A DNA stretch of 64,000 nt, taken from contig OW569346.1 in assembly GCA_937625935.1 (NCBI GenBank), positions 496,001 to 560,000 on the forward strand. The letters are read 5' to 3'. Source of the stretch: Tetramitus jugosus. Taxonomy: Eukaryota; Heterolobosea; Eutetramitea; Acrasida; Vahlkampfiidae. The first letter of the stretch is position 1. Each line of letters begins with the position of its first letter. This document shows positions 19,927-28,760 of the stretch, piece by piece. The translations under genes and the position numbers were made by a program. The notes beneath the pieces were generated by a model. That model had not been told where the DNA came from. It ran no database searches and saw only the letters and a list, made by a program, of their open reading frames with translations.

Positions 19927-22536
19927 ATGACAGATAATTCAGAGGAAGATACTGAGAAACTCATCTTTGAAGGGAGAAAGAGAGGGATTTCATTCTCAGA
20001 GCATCTCGATGTTGCTGAGGACAAAGAGGAACAAGAACCATTGTTCGAGCAGCTAACTTGGATTTTTCAAACGTTTTCAGAGAGGCAGTACGAATTACAA
20101 CTGTTTACTAAGATAGTTAAAGGACATATTTGGGGATTTTCAGTGGAAGATGACTTTGTACCTGTGGAGTGCGTTCCCATCGACACTGTCTCTCAAGATA
20201 CAAGGGATACTACATGTATTGTTGTTACCCCTAGAAATGTGAAGTATCCATCAGAGGGCGTAATCAGCCCTAGTAAAGGGAGCACAATTATGATAAAATG
20301 TTCATCGGATAAGAATCGAGCCCTATGGCTAGAGGAAATTTCACGCAGTATGGAGCACTCTAACCATGAGATAGAAACTCCAGATATGAAACAAATATTT
20401 GAAATGGATAGAGTTGGTGCTCCATCTCAAGTATCTCTCATTCCCTCAGATATCGAAGAAAGACTCCAAGACGACCTAGTCCGGATTCTAGCAGATACAG
20501 AATCAATGATAGTTGATATCGGAAAGAGAAGTGATCTGAAGCTTGAACTGGAGCTCTTACGAGAAATTGGGGGTGGAAGTGATGAAGTACAGAGGATGGC
20601 AGGCGTGGCAAGAAAACAATTAAATGTTGAGAATTTAAAGGAGGAATTATCGTACTCAATTAATTATGATGAGTTCGAAGTTGAAATGGAAGAGGTGAAC
20701 AAGACCACTACTCAACTCCAATCATATTGTTCCTTCTCCAAAGAAGTTGAGTATGATTGCTTAGTGGCAAACAAGTTGTGGAAGGATCTCCAAATAATCA
20801 TCTCAGAAACTAAAGGCAGAAGGGAAACAGCAAAGAGGAGGAAACAAGAAGAAGACGAGAGGATTGAAAAACAAAAACTGGAGGAACTTAAAGTTAGAGA
20901 GGAAAAGAGACTTGAGGAAGAGGCCAGAAAGATTGAACAAGAAAGAAAGAAGTTGTTACAAAAGAAGAAAGAGGAGGAGAAGAGGAGGAAAGAAGAGGAA
21001 GAAGAACGGCTTAAACTTGATCAAATCAAGAAGCGGGAAGCAGAAGCAGAAGAACAGAAACATATCGATCTAGAGTCATCAAAGATTAGAAATACTTCAA
21101 TCAAGCTTGAAGAAGAGCTCGAACAAGAGGTTGAATCCAAGAATTCTGAAAGAAGAGAGAGATTATCAATTGAAAGAAGTGTATCCAGACTGGATTTTGT
21201 TAGAAAGAGCGATCCTGACAATTGTAAAACTGAAATTATAGAAGTCGAAGAGCCATCTTTGTTGGACAGAAGAATGATTAAAGAATCTCTCCAACCCTTA
21301 GATATCGAAACTACTGAAGAGGAAGAGAAATCCAACATTGTGCATAAATCTGAAGAGAACGATCAAGATGAGAAAGAAGTGAGAAGGAGGAGAATAGAGG
21401 AATTTCAGAGAAGAAGATCCCCAATGTCGTCTAAAATATCTCCCAATGATGTTCTCTTCCTACTAAATACTCCTTCCCGAAGGTCTCAGTCAGCCCAACC
21501 AAGTTTTAAGAGACCTCGATCTCCAACAAGAAGTGTCAGGAATACTGACGGAGAGGAGGAAACGTATCCAACAACCTTTAGATTATCCCAAGATACTGAT
21601 GAAGATTTTCAGTTGAACGAGAGAGATGATAATGAGATGATCGATAGAATCGAGTTTAACTTCGTGACGGAAAATGATGATTTCGTCCCTACCCATCACT
21701 TGGATCTAACGACAATTACTCCAGTCAAAGCCAAAAGATCCCAACCTCCACCAAAAGAATCTGCAAAGAAACTCCTGGACGGCATAAAACAAGAAATGAA
21801 AAAACAGGACGATGTATTGCTCTCTAGAGATGAGAACTTCCAAGTTTACAAAACCAAAGACAGCTCGCTAAAGGTTTATCGATCTCCAAACCACATCAAA
21901 CAGAGGATATCACCTAACAAGTATGGTATGAATACACCCTCCAAAACCCCTAATTCTCTGCAGATGACCCCTAGACCAACCAAACAATCACCCTCGGACT
22001 CCCTCTTTTCACCCTTAAATCTCTCCAAGATCCAAATTACGCCAACGAAACTCATTCATATTCAAAAGATGCTGAAGACAGGTCATGTGTTTTGGAAACA
22101 TTCATCCTCTGGAATATCAAAGAAAAAGTTGCAACATGTATTCCTATCACAAGACTCCCAATACTTGTGCTATGTCAAGCCTGATCTCAAAAAGGGAAAT
22201 CCCTTGTTGCAGGCTGTCAAGAACAAGCTTCCGGTTTCTTCGATTCGTTACGTGCAAAGGAATGGAGGTGCTGTTAAGATAAGAAGACAGGCTGAAACAA
22301 AGAACTTCCTCTCTGCAACGATTTTGGGAATTCGAAAAGATGAAGCCAAGGTGAATGCTGATTGTTTGTTTAGTATAGTAACTGATGACAGGACCTTGGA
22401 TTTAGAAGCCGCTACCCCAGATGTGGCTCAGTTATGGGCAGAGGTATTTGAAAAGTACTTCAATACGATCAATTCTTCCGGTGACACTCTGACTCAATTC
22501 AACACGACCCATATAATCCATCATCACTTTAAGTGA
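19927..22536 (+). CDS. PH-domain protein with long central coiled coil
   Basis: 869 aa. The N-terminal region (residues ~40-150) ends like a PH domain (STIMIKCSSDKNRALWLEEI). Residues ~290-400 are a dense Glu/Lys/Arg coiled coil. The middle is Ser/Pro-rich with repeated SPxK/TPxK-type sites (e.g. SPNKYGMNTPSKTPNS), possible kinase targets. A second PH-like domain ends the protein (~715-855: TGHVFWKHSSSGISKKKLQH, LDLEAATPDVAQLWAEVFEKYF). The stop lies in TTTAAGTGAGAG, inside a 16-bp sequence that recurs at the Fanzor stop. Function is unknown; a membrane or cytoskeleton adaptor is inferred. Confidence 0.8.
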   Translation: MTDNSEEDTEKLIFEGRKRGISFSEHLDVAEDKEEQEPLFEQLTWIFQTFSERQYELQLFTKIVKGHIWGFSVEDDFVPVECVPIDTVSQDTRDTTCIVVTPRNVKYPSEGVISPSKGSTIMIKCSSDKNRALWLEEISRSMEHSNHEIETPDMKQIFEMDRVGAPSQVSLIPSDIEERLQDDLVRILADTESMIVDIGKRSDLKLELELLREIGGGSDEVQRMAGVARKQLNVENLKEELSYSINYDEFEVEMEEVNKTTTQLQSYCSFSKEVEYDCLVANKLWKDLQIIISETKGRRETAKRRKQEEDERIEKQKLEELKVREEKRLEEEARKIEQERKKLLQKKKEEEKRRKEEEEERLKLDQIKKREAEAEEQKHIDLESSKIRNTSIKLEEELEQEVESKNSERRERLSIERSVSRLDFVRKSDPDNCKTEIIEVEEPSLLDRRMIKESLQPLDIETTEEEEKSNIVHKSEENDQDEKEVRRRRIEEFQRRRSPMSSKISPNDVLFLLNTPSRRSQSAQPSFKRPRSPTRSVRNTDGEEETYPTTFRLSQDTDEDFQLNERDDNEMIDRIEFNFVTENDDFVPTHHLDLTTITPVKAKRSQPPPKESAKKLLDGIKQEMKKQDDVLLSRDENFQVYKTKDSSLKVYRSPNHIKQRISPNKYGMNTPSKTPNSLQMTPRPTKQSPSDSLFSPLNLSKIQITPTKLIHIQKMLKTGHVFWKHSSSGISKKKLQHVFLSQDSQYLCYVKPDLKKGNPLLQAVKNKLPVSSIRYVQRNGGAVKIRRQAETKNFLSATILGIRKDEAKVNADCLFSIVTDDRTLDLEAATPDVAQLWAEVFEKYFNTINSSGDTLTQFNTTHIIHHHFK

Positions 22537-22544
22537 GAGATTTG
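22529..22544 (+). repeat. 16-bp direct repeat, left copy
   Basis: TTAAGTGAGAGATTTG, identical to 26564-26579. Each copy spans a stop codon: that of the PH protein here and that of Fanzor at the right copy. Together they bracket the island. Confidence 0.5.
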
Positions 22545-22857
22545 TCGTATAGCTATATACATACTCTGGAACGAAAAATCTTGACTTCCTATCAATGTAC
22601 TTTTGTGTCCGATTCACTAATCGTTCACTCATCAACTGTAAGCATTCTGATTTTTCAACCCACCACAGTGTACACATCGGGCACTGTTGCATTCGACGAT
22701 AACTTGACTTCACAATTGGCAGGCAACCCCGCAACCACCTTCTTCACACTACAATTAAAAAACATATACAAAACAATAGTTTAACTTTACAAAAACATTC
22801 TTACAAATTGTAATACACAAAACAAAAAATACATACGCCTTTAACAAATCATTCTGT
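22537..22857. other. Intergenic start of the accessory island
   Basis: No gene seen; lies between convergent genes. A/T-rich, with poly-A runs near 22750-22840. Confidence 0.5.
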
Positions 22858-23343
22858 TTATTGATTAACAACTCTCCACCCTCCAGGGACCAATTCAAAT
22901 TGTTCCCATGAACATGCCAAGTAGAATCCCTTCCACTTCACATAACCATACCAAGAACCATTTTGATACTTCCAATCCAGAACATCATCAATTTGATAGA
23001 ACTGTCCATTGGAGGTGTAGTTTTGGTGAATGTGACAGTACTGGGTTCCACGTTTCCTTTGCAATTTGCACGGTAAGCCTGACTTGCAAACGGCCAAACA
23101 GTATGAGTACAAATTGTCCATATAAGACCTTATTGTTGATAGATTATTGACCATCGAAGATCGAAAATCCCGACACGTCAATACCAAATTCAACACATCT
23201 TCTACACCAAGGAACGAACCAACTAGATACACAAATAAATCAATATGTATAGCGGTTATTCTTACTTTTCTTTTGACTCCAAACTTTACCAATTGTTGGT
23301 GTTGGTTATGTCTTCTTTTGGCGCCTTTTCCTTGTTTTCCCAT
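22858..23343 (-). CDS. F-box-like / Cys-His / chromo-like small protein
   Basis: 161 aa from the ATG at 23341-23343 (MGKQGKGAKRR). The frame stays open further upstream through the tandem 133-bp repeat, but that extension is just the repeat translated twice, so I reject it. A basic N-terminus precedes an F-box-like helix pair (LVGSFLGVEDVLNLVLTCRD). A Cys-His motif follows, CKSGLPCKLQRKRGTQYCHIH (C-x5-C-x10-C-x-H pattern). The end is chromodomain-like: WYGYVKWKGFYLACSWEQFE. No known gene has this order that I recall. Such Cys-His and chromo modules occur in mobile and viral-like proteins, but the role here is unknown. Confidence 0.6.
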   Translation of the reverse strand: MGKQGKGAKRRHNQHQQLVKFGVKRKVRITAIHIDLFVYLVGSFLGVEDVLNLVLTCRDFRSSMVNNLSTIRSYMDNLYSYCLAVCKSGLPCKLQRKRGTQYCHIHQNYTSNGQFYQIDDVLDWKYQNGSWYGYVKWKGFYLACSWEQFELVPGGWRVVNQ

Positions 23344-23352
23344 TTGTTCATT

Positions 23353-23617
23353 GATTTTTTTCATCAAAAAAACTTGCAAAAAACAGAAAACAAACACTCT
23401 GAAGGACATCGTGAGAGCGAGTGACCTGATGATGAGTATGAGTTTTCTGAAGTTTGTCAAATTCTGTCCTATTGATACCATTAGAGATTTTTTCATCAAA
23501 AAAACAAAAGCACAGAAAACAAACACTCTGAAGGACATCGTGAGAGCGAGTGACCTGATGATGAGTGTGAGTTTTCTGACGTTTGTCAAATTCTGTCCTA
23601 CTATTGATACCATTAGA
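23353..23617. repeat. Tandem direct repeat, two copies of ~133 bp
   Basis: Copy 1 is 23353-23485 and copy 2 is 23486-23617. They are nearly identical; both contain AAACACTCTGAAGGACATCG and end ACCATTAGA. Both strands are open through it (+ reads TLKDIVRASDLMMS twice). Copy 2 abuts the VPS35 fragment. Confidence 0.9.
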
Positions 23618-23640
23618 GAGGTGTTGAATTGTCCGATAAC

Positions 23641-24274
23641 TTGAGTATTCAGATCTCATTGATGACACTTGCTCTTCAAACATATCCTGATAACACTGAC
23701 TATATGTCAACAAGATTATTAATAACATTGCTAGTCAATTGAATAGCACTGCACTTGCTTCAAATGAAATTGTAGACATGTTGAAGCGATTGTTGTTGGT
23801 GCCACTCGAGTCATACAACAATGTGCTAACAGTTTTGAAGTTGGAGAAGTATGGTGATATTATTCATTCTCTTGGATATGAACAGAGAAAGTTTATTGCA
23901 CTGAGCATTGTGAGATGCGCACTTGACAATGGACACAAGATTTCAACATTTGAACATTTGAACAAGTGAACAAACTGTTTGATTTGATTCGTCCACTGTT
24001 GAAGGATGAGGAAGACCAGACAACATTCTCACCTTCTGACGACTCACCAATAGCTGCAACATTGCTCGAAGATTTCGAAGAAGAACAGAACTTGATTGCC
24101 AGATTGGTTCATTTGTTTGATAATAGCGATTCTGATCAATTGTTTAAAGTTTTGGCCGCAGCCAGAAAGCACTTTGGTCAGGGTGGTGTCAAGAGAATTC
24201 AATACACATTGGTACCGCTTGTATTCTCCTACTTGAAACTTGCTCAGAGAATCTACAATGCACACTGCAAATAG
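23641..24274 (+). pseudogene. VPS35: VPS35 middle-region fragment with two frameshifts
   Basis: VPS35 is the cargo-binding alpha-solenoid of retromer (~790 aa). This piece matches roughly its middle 200 residues: LALQTYPDNTDY, ASQLNSTALASNEIVDMLKR, YNNVLTVLKLEKYGDI, KLFDLIRPLLKDEE, LEDFEEEQNLIARLVHLF, AARKHFGQGGVKRIQYTLVP and FSYLKLAQRIY. The frame breaks twice. The first break is an extra TA/AT within 23701-23705; the second is an 8-bp tandem duplication (AACATTTG at 23945-23952 and 23953-23960). No start and no N- or C-terminal thirds are present; a stop follows soon after the homology ends. The flanks are a repeat and the Fanzor gene. A functional VPS35 must lie elsewhere. Confidence 0.85.
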
Positions 24275-24617
24275 ACACCTCTTGTCGACTCTCCATCTTT
24301 TTGATTGATTTGATTGTTGTTGTTGATGTTCGTTGTGCGACTTGTGTTTTTCGTTGTTGTTGTCGTGTCAGAGAGAAAGTTTTTCGTTGGTTCAAGATTG
24401 GATAGATAGGTGGATATATTATAAAAAAATACAATAAATGTTGTATCAGTTTCCTCTAAGCTGCGGAATTGGTGCAGTTGTAAAAATTTCCGTTGAGACT
24501 GTCTTTACAACGGCAACGGCCATCTACCTCGGTTTAAAAAGCGCTGTCTTTTTCGCTGTTTGATTCATCTCACACAACAAATACAACACAACAAATACAC
24601 CACACAACAATAACATT
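24275..24617. other. Region upstream of Fanzor, with an inverted repeat
   Basis: No ORF. The part nearest the gene (24440-24540) is less A/T-rich and holds overlapping inverted repeats (24477-24511). A TTTAAAAAG stretch near 24532 and an AACAACAAATACAACAC-rich leader precede the ATG at 24618. It could contain the Fanzor promoter and a guide-RNA gene. Confidence 0.5.
24477..24513. promoter_or_regulatory. Inverted repeat upstream of Fanzor, possible structured RNA
   Basis: GTTGTAAA (24477-24484) pairs with TTTACAAC (24504-24511), and CCGTTG (24490-24495) pairs with CAACGG (24508-24513). The two hairpins share their 3' arm, so they are alternatives. It lies about 105-140 bp before the Fanzor ATG. 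Confidence 0.35.
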
Positions 24618-26567
24618 ATGCCACGAGGCGTGCCTAAGGACGGTAAGAGAAAGAGAAAGAGAGAGACTGTCAAAAAGAATGAATACTCATCACATTACGT
24701 GGTCAAGGTCGGTCTGAAGTCTCTGTTGTTGCATCATCCAACTCTGTTACCAATCATACAAACTCAAGCTCTGGAGATTACAAGGATTGCTCTTCGACTC
24801 ACAAGATTTATAAACATATTTGTTTTGAGGCACTTGGAGAACAATTGTGATATCCCTCTCTTGAATCAAGGATTTATTCAACGAATCGGTTCAGTGTTGT
24901 TTGGACGCAAGTCGAAGACAAGAGACGATAATGTCAACCTCATCAACGGGTCAGTCAACATGGATGACGTAATAATCAAGCTAAGGAAGATTTGTGAGAA
25001 GTTATCCAAATCCATCAATTACGTTGCCAAGTCTCTCAATGTCAATATTTCTAACATGCTCAAGTTCACATTGGAACAAAGGCTGAGAAAGTACTTGAGA
25101 GTGAGGATGGCTCAATTGCACAATGGTCAATCAATCCCCAGGTCTGAATACAGAAGAGTAGTAGAATACATCATCAGAAAGTTGATATTTGTCACTCCAG
25201 TTTATGATTTTGTCAAACTGCCTCCAAAAGAGTTGATAGAGACTATTCCTGTGTTGATCCAAGAGGTTCGAACATTTGTTGGTGCTGAAACCGACGAAGT
25301 GGTTGATGAATCGTTTGTGAACAACAACACCAATAACATGCTGAAGTTTTACTGGCATGTTCAACAGTTTCTGATTGTCAATGGAACAAAATCATTTGCA
25401 TTGTTGCCCTTGTCCCACTTTAAATGTAGATGCATGGAGATAGGTACAACGGACCTGATAGACATGCGCCAACAGAAGAAGAAGGGAAATGTACAAGTAA
25501 TTGAACCCATTGAATTGAAGTATAATCTCAAGTGTTTGAATGTTGGAACAAAGAAGATTCAAATCGACTCAATCAGAACAGACGGTATTCAGGCCTCTGT
25601 TGTTCTCAGACATCAACTCGTTGGCATCCACAAGAACAATAAGGCAAAGGTATCCAAGGGCCAGAAAGAAGCAAAGAAGATGAAGAAAGAAGCAACTATT
25701 GTTGATCAAAATGCAGATTACTTGATTGGTATCGATCCTGGTATTGTCACATTGATGAGTTGTGCCGATTCAGATGGTAAAAAGTGGGAGTTCTCCAATA
25801 AGGCATACAGACGACTGTCTCATCATTCACAGAACGCCAAACGTTTGTTGAAATACAAAGCAAAATGGAACACGAAAACTGGAAAAGATTTAGATGAACT
25901 CCATAACTCGATCAAACAAGCCAGTGTATCGACAAGTGATCTGTTTATCGAACACATTGATTCTGTTTTGAAAGTCGAAGATGACTTGCTTGATTTTTAT
26001 TGCACTCCAAAGGTGAAGAGACTGAATTGGGACAGCTATATTATGAGAGACAAAACAATTGCTGGAGTAATGAATGATTTTCACAAAAGAGCAAATGGAA
26101 GAAAGATGGTCATTGGCATGGGCAATGCTGGTTTCAAAAATAGTTATAGAGGACATGCTTCAACGCCCAAGGGCAAGCTGTTGAAGAAACTGAATGAACG
26201 ATTTGAAGTGAAAATGATTGACGAATTCATGACCAGCCAAAAATGTTGTGCTTGCCATTCCCATTTGAAGCCAGTCAAGCACAAACGAATGGACAAGAAA
26301 GGTGTATCGGCAATCTCTATTGTACGAGGAGTTAAGCAGTGTGCAACCACTAAATGTTTAGTGACTCACAACAGAGACATCAATGCGGCCAAGAACATGC
26401 TCCATCTACTGAGAACAGAAATGGATGGACAGTCACGTCCCAATGCCTTCAAGAGGAAGAAAAAGGTCGCAAAAGAATTAATCAAAATGGTGGAACACCT
26501 CCAAGGCTCACTCCATCAAGCTGCTATGTCCTATTATGGTTTGATCGACAGTGGACCGCCACCTTAA
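24618..26567 (+). CDS. Fanzor: eukaryotic TnpB-like RNA-guided endonuclease
   Basis: 649 aa, intact. Residues ~8-20 are a basic nuclear localisation-like cluster (DGKRKRKRETVKK). An alpha-helical recognition/wedge-like region fills ~25-365. The RuvC-like nuclease follows. RuvC-I is IGIDPGIVTLMS with Asp373. The segment KMVIGMGNAGFKNSYRGHAS leads to MIDEFMTSQKC with Glu536, the displaced catalytic Glu reported for Fanzors. A zinc ribbon has C543/C546 and C575/C580. RuvC-III is NRDINAAKN with Asp587. Fanzors cut DNA guided by an RNA encoded beside the gene; one from Naegleria lovaniensis has been studied. No serine-recombinase gene is nearby. The gene lies in an island with a VPS35 relic and is bracketed by a 16-bp direct repeat. 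All catalytic residues are present, so it may be active. Confidence 0.93.
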   Translation: MPRGVPKDGKRKRKRETVKKNEYSSHYVVKVGLKSLLLHHPTLLPIIQTQALEITRIALRLTRFINIFVLRHLENNCDIPLLNQGFIQRIGSVLFGRKSKTRDDNVNLINGSVNMDDVIIKLRKICEKLSKSINYVAKSLNVNISNMLKFTLEQRLRKYLRVRMAQLHNGQSIPRSEYRRVVEYIIRKLIFVTPVYDFVKLPPKELIETIPVLIQEVRTFVGAETDEVVDESFVNNNTNNMLKFYWHVQQFLIVNGTKSFALLPLSHFKCRCMEIGTTDLIDMRQQKKKGNVQVIEPIELKYNLKCLNVGTKKIQIDSIRTDGIQASVVLRHQLVGIHKNNKAKVSKGQKEAKKMKKEATIVDQNADYLIGIDPGIVTLMSCADSDGKKWEFSNKAYRRLSHHSQNAKRLLKYKAKWNTKTGKDLDELHNSIKQASVSTSDLFIEHIDSVLKVEDDLLDFYCTPKVKRLNWDSYIMRDKTIAGVMNDFHKRANGRKMVIGMGNAGFKNSYRGHASTPKGKLLKKLNERFEVKMIDEFMTSQKCCACHSHLKPVKHKRMDKKGVSAISIVRGVKQCATTKCLVTHNRDINAAKNMLHLLRTEMDGQSRPNAFKRKKKVAKELIKMVEHLQGSLHQAAMSYYGLIDSGPPP

Positions 26568-26579
26568 GTGAGAGATTTG
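26564..26579 (+). repeat. 16-bp direct repeat, right copy
   Basis: TTAAGTGAGAGATTTG, identical to 22529-22544. It spans the Fanzor stop codon (TAA at 26565-26567). Confidence 0.5.
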
Positions 26580-26671
26580 ACAAATGAATCATACAGAGAG
26601 CAATTGATAAGTAGAATGCCTATTTATTTCACTGTTGGAAAAATAAAATGATAGTATAATACAGTTAGGTC

Positions 26672-28390
26672 CTACATCAGCCTCTCCATTTTCCTAACAT
26701 TCTTGTTTATATGTACATCTTGTTTGTCAACTTTTTCACTCAATTTGTCTAATTGAATATTTGATTTGTCAAGTTGATCACCCATTGTGTGGGCCATATT
26801 CTTCAAATTAACCAAAACGTGCAGCATTTGGTCTTGCTTCTCATCACTTTCCTTCCTCTTCTTCTGTCTGGCAATTTGCATAAGCACTTGCGATCTATCA
26901 GATGAGGAAGGATCTTGCATGGAGTTGTCTTCTGTGGTAAACCTTAGTCGATCGTCAGAAACTAATGTCGATAAACACTGTTGTAATAGCCGATTCTTTT
27001 CCAATGCCGCCACGGAGCAACTGCGAACTGTCCCCACTCGACTCGCGTTTTGCAAATGATACAAAATAATAGGAGCAAACACGGACACTATTTCATATCC
27101 TAGCACAGATGGTTCCCTGTCTGTACTGATCGCTGCTTTGAAAGAGATCCTAAAGTGACACTCTGTTGTCAAATATTCAATGTATTGAATATGAGAAATG
27201 GCAATCGATTGAGAAACGACACGATTCGACTCATTGACCAATTCTATACAATTACGATTGTTCGTGAATGCAAGTATCGAATGCACAAACTTTTCATCTG
27301 CTTTCGTCTTTACACACACCGGAAAGCTACTCTCATACGAGAACACATGATTCTTATTGTCAGAGATGGATGAGCTCCTAGTCGAATGTGACAACGTCGT
27401 GGATTCTTCCATGGGTTGCGCATAGTGTGGTTCAGACGGTGGTAACCGATGCAACGTCACCAAATTCTTCATTGTTCCCGTCAAGGACGTCATACCGCGC
27501 AACAATCGATCCGACACTCTCAAATGATCTTCAATCTCATCCAATTGTCGATCCGATTGATTCAAACATTCTTCTTGTCTTGCCAGTGAATCAATTGTGC
27601 CTTGAGCTCTATTCATTGCGTACAATGCCTTTCGTATCATTCGATCATCAACGTTCTCTCTTTGTTGGTCATTGTTTAGACTCGAGTCTAACACCACTGG
27701 CGGTGGCAATGATGACAATGATTTCTTCTGATTTGTGGACCGGCTCTGCTTCTCCCACTTGCTCACTCGATTTGTCTTGTTACTCTTCGTCCTATTGACT
27801 CTGTTGTTCGATGGATCATCATCATTATTATTATTATTATTACCACCACACCACTTGTTTTGATAGTCAACAAATGAATGATAGTACAGAGCATAGCACG
27901 GAGAATGCTGTGACATTGTCCAACAATGATTCAACCAACAAAACACATCGTCATTGACACATGAACTCGTCAGTATCATTCTCTGCAACAATGATGCTTC
28001 TGCACTCTCCTGTTGTTGTTGTTGTTGTTGAGTCTCATCTGTTTTTATCATTGATGATGATGATGATGTGATGGACTGTTGAACATCAAAGCTATGAAAC
28101 ACAAAACTATTTTGCACGGCATGATCAGTAGTAGTAGTCGTAGTAGAGCTACTAGTCGTGACAATGTGAATGCAAGAGCGCAACAAGTAATAGCAAAGAG
28201 ATGTCGATTGAGTCAATTGAGTCACTCGTTTCCAGGAACATGACACGATGATGGGTTGTTGCTGTTGCTGTTGTTGTTGCTGTTCTCCAACAAAATAAAA
28301 GCATGACGCATCACAGAAGAGAGTTCCGGCGATGGGAGCGGAGAATTTTGATTTTTGGAGGGAACAAGTGCATTGGAAGATGATTGTCAT
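26672..28390 (-). CDS. SNAP-47-like protein with two SNARE motifs
   Basis: 572 aa. Two t-SNARE coiled coils are seen: residues ~252-310 (Qb-like, RKALYAMNRAQGTIDSL and DRQLDEIEDHLRVSDRLL) and ~515-572 at the very C-terminus (Qc-like, NLKNMAHTMGDQLDKSN then QLDKLSEKVDKQDVHINKNV). Two SNARE motifs in one chain without a membrane anchor define the SNAP-25/29/47 group. The N-terminal ~180 residues and the ~200-residue linker between the motifs, plausibly PH-like, fit SNAP-47 best. Gln, Ser/Thr and Asn tracts interrupt the N-terminal part. Role: membrane fusion in secretory or endosomal traffic, inferred from the family. Confidence 0.75.
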   Translation of the reverse strand: MTIIFQCTCSLQKSKFSAPIAGTLFCDASCFYFVGEQQQQQQQQQPIIVSCSWKRVTQLTQSTSLCYYLLRSCIHIVTTSSSTTTTTTDHAVQNSFVFHSFDVQQSITSSSSSMIKTDETQQQQQQQESAEASLLQRMILTSSCVNDDVFCWLNHCWTMSQHSPCYALYYHSFVDYQNKWCGGNNNNNNDDDPSNNRVNRTKSNKTNRVSKWEKQSRSTNQKKSLSSLPPPVVLDSSLNNDQQRENVDDRMIRKALYAMNRAQGTIDSLARQEECLNQSDRQLDEIEDHLRVSDRLLRGMTSLTGTMKNLVTLHRLPPSEPHYAQPMEESTTLSHSTRSSSISDNKNHVFSYESSFPVCVKTKADEKFVHSILAFTNNRNCIELVNESNRVVSQSIAISHIQYIEYLTTECHFRISFKAAISTDREPSVLGYEIVSVFAPIILYHLQNASRVGTVRSCSVAALEKNRLLQQCLSTLVSDDRLRFTTEDNSMQDPSSSDRSQVLMQIARQKKRKESDEKQDQMLHVLVNLKNMAHTMGDQLDKSNIQLDKLSEKVDKQDVHINKNVRKMERLM

Positions 28391-28760
28391 CTTGAAATGA
28401 GGTGGTGAAGTTGTGTTCTTTTTGTTTGTTTCTGTGCTTGTTGGTTCGTGTATTCTTGTTCAATGACGTTGGTTCCTATTGTTGTTGTTTGTTGTTTTGT
28501 CTTAGCTTTGCTGCTGTTCGTTGAAGCTAATAAAAAACTCTTGCGTTTCCTGGAACGAGAACAAAAAGTTTCATCATTGGCCACCTCAAAAAAAAAAGCG
28601 CGCAAAGCTCCACAAAGTCAAAAAACGAAAAAAAAAACAAGAGACAAGAGAGGGATTGTTTTTTTGTTGATCGTCACAAAGTCGAACTTCTCTATATATC
28701 TCTTCTGCGTTTTAAAACATCATAAACACGCCATAAAACCGCCATATACATATCATCATC
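28391..28760. other. Divergent promoter region, SNARE gene / TFB1
   Basis: No gene seen. A/T-rich with poly-A runs at 28590-28640. A frame open on + through here has no recognisable sequence and runs out of frame into TFB1. Confidence 0.5.

Noticed and set aside
23344..23613. Upstream extension of the F-box/chromo gene with repeated MSFRVFVFC segments
   Set aside because: It is only the tandem 133-bp repeat translated twice; the ATG at 23341-23343 is a natural start right after it.
23147..23644. + strand ORF across the repeat and the antisense of the F-box gene
   Set aside because: Its first half is antisense to a better-supported gene and its second half is repeat; no recognisable domain.
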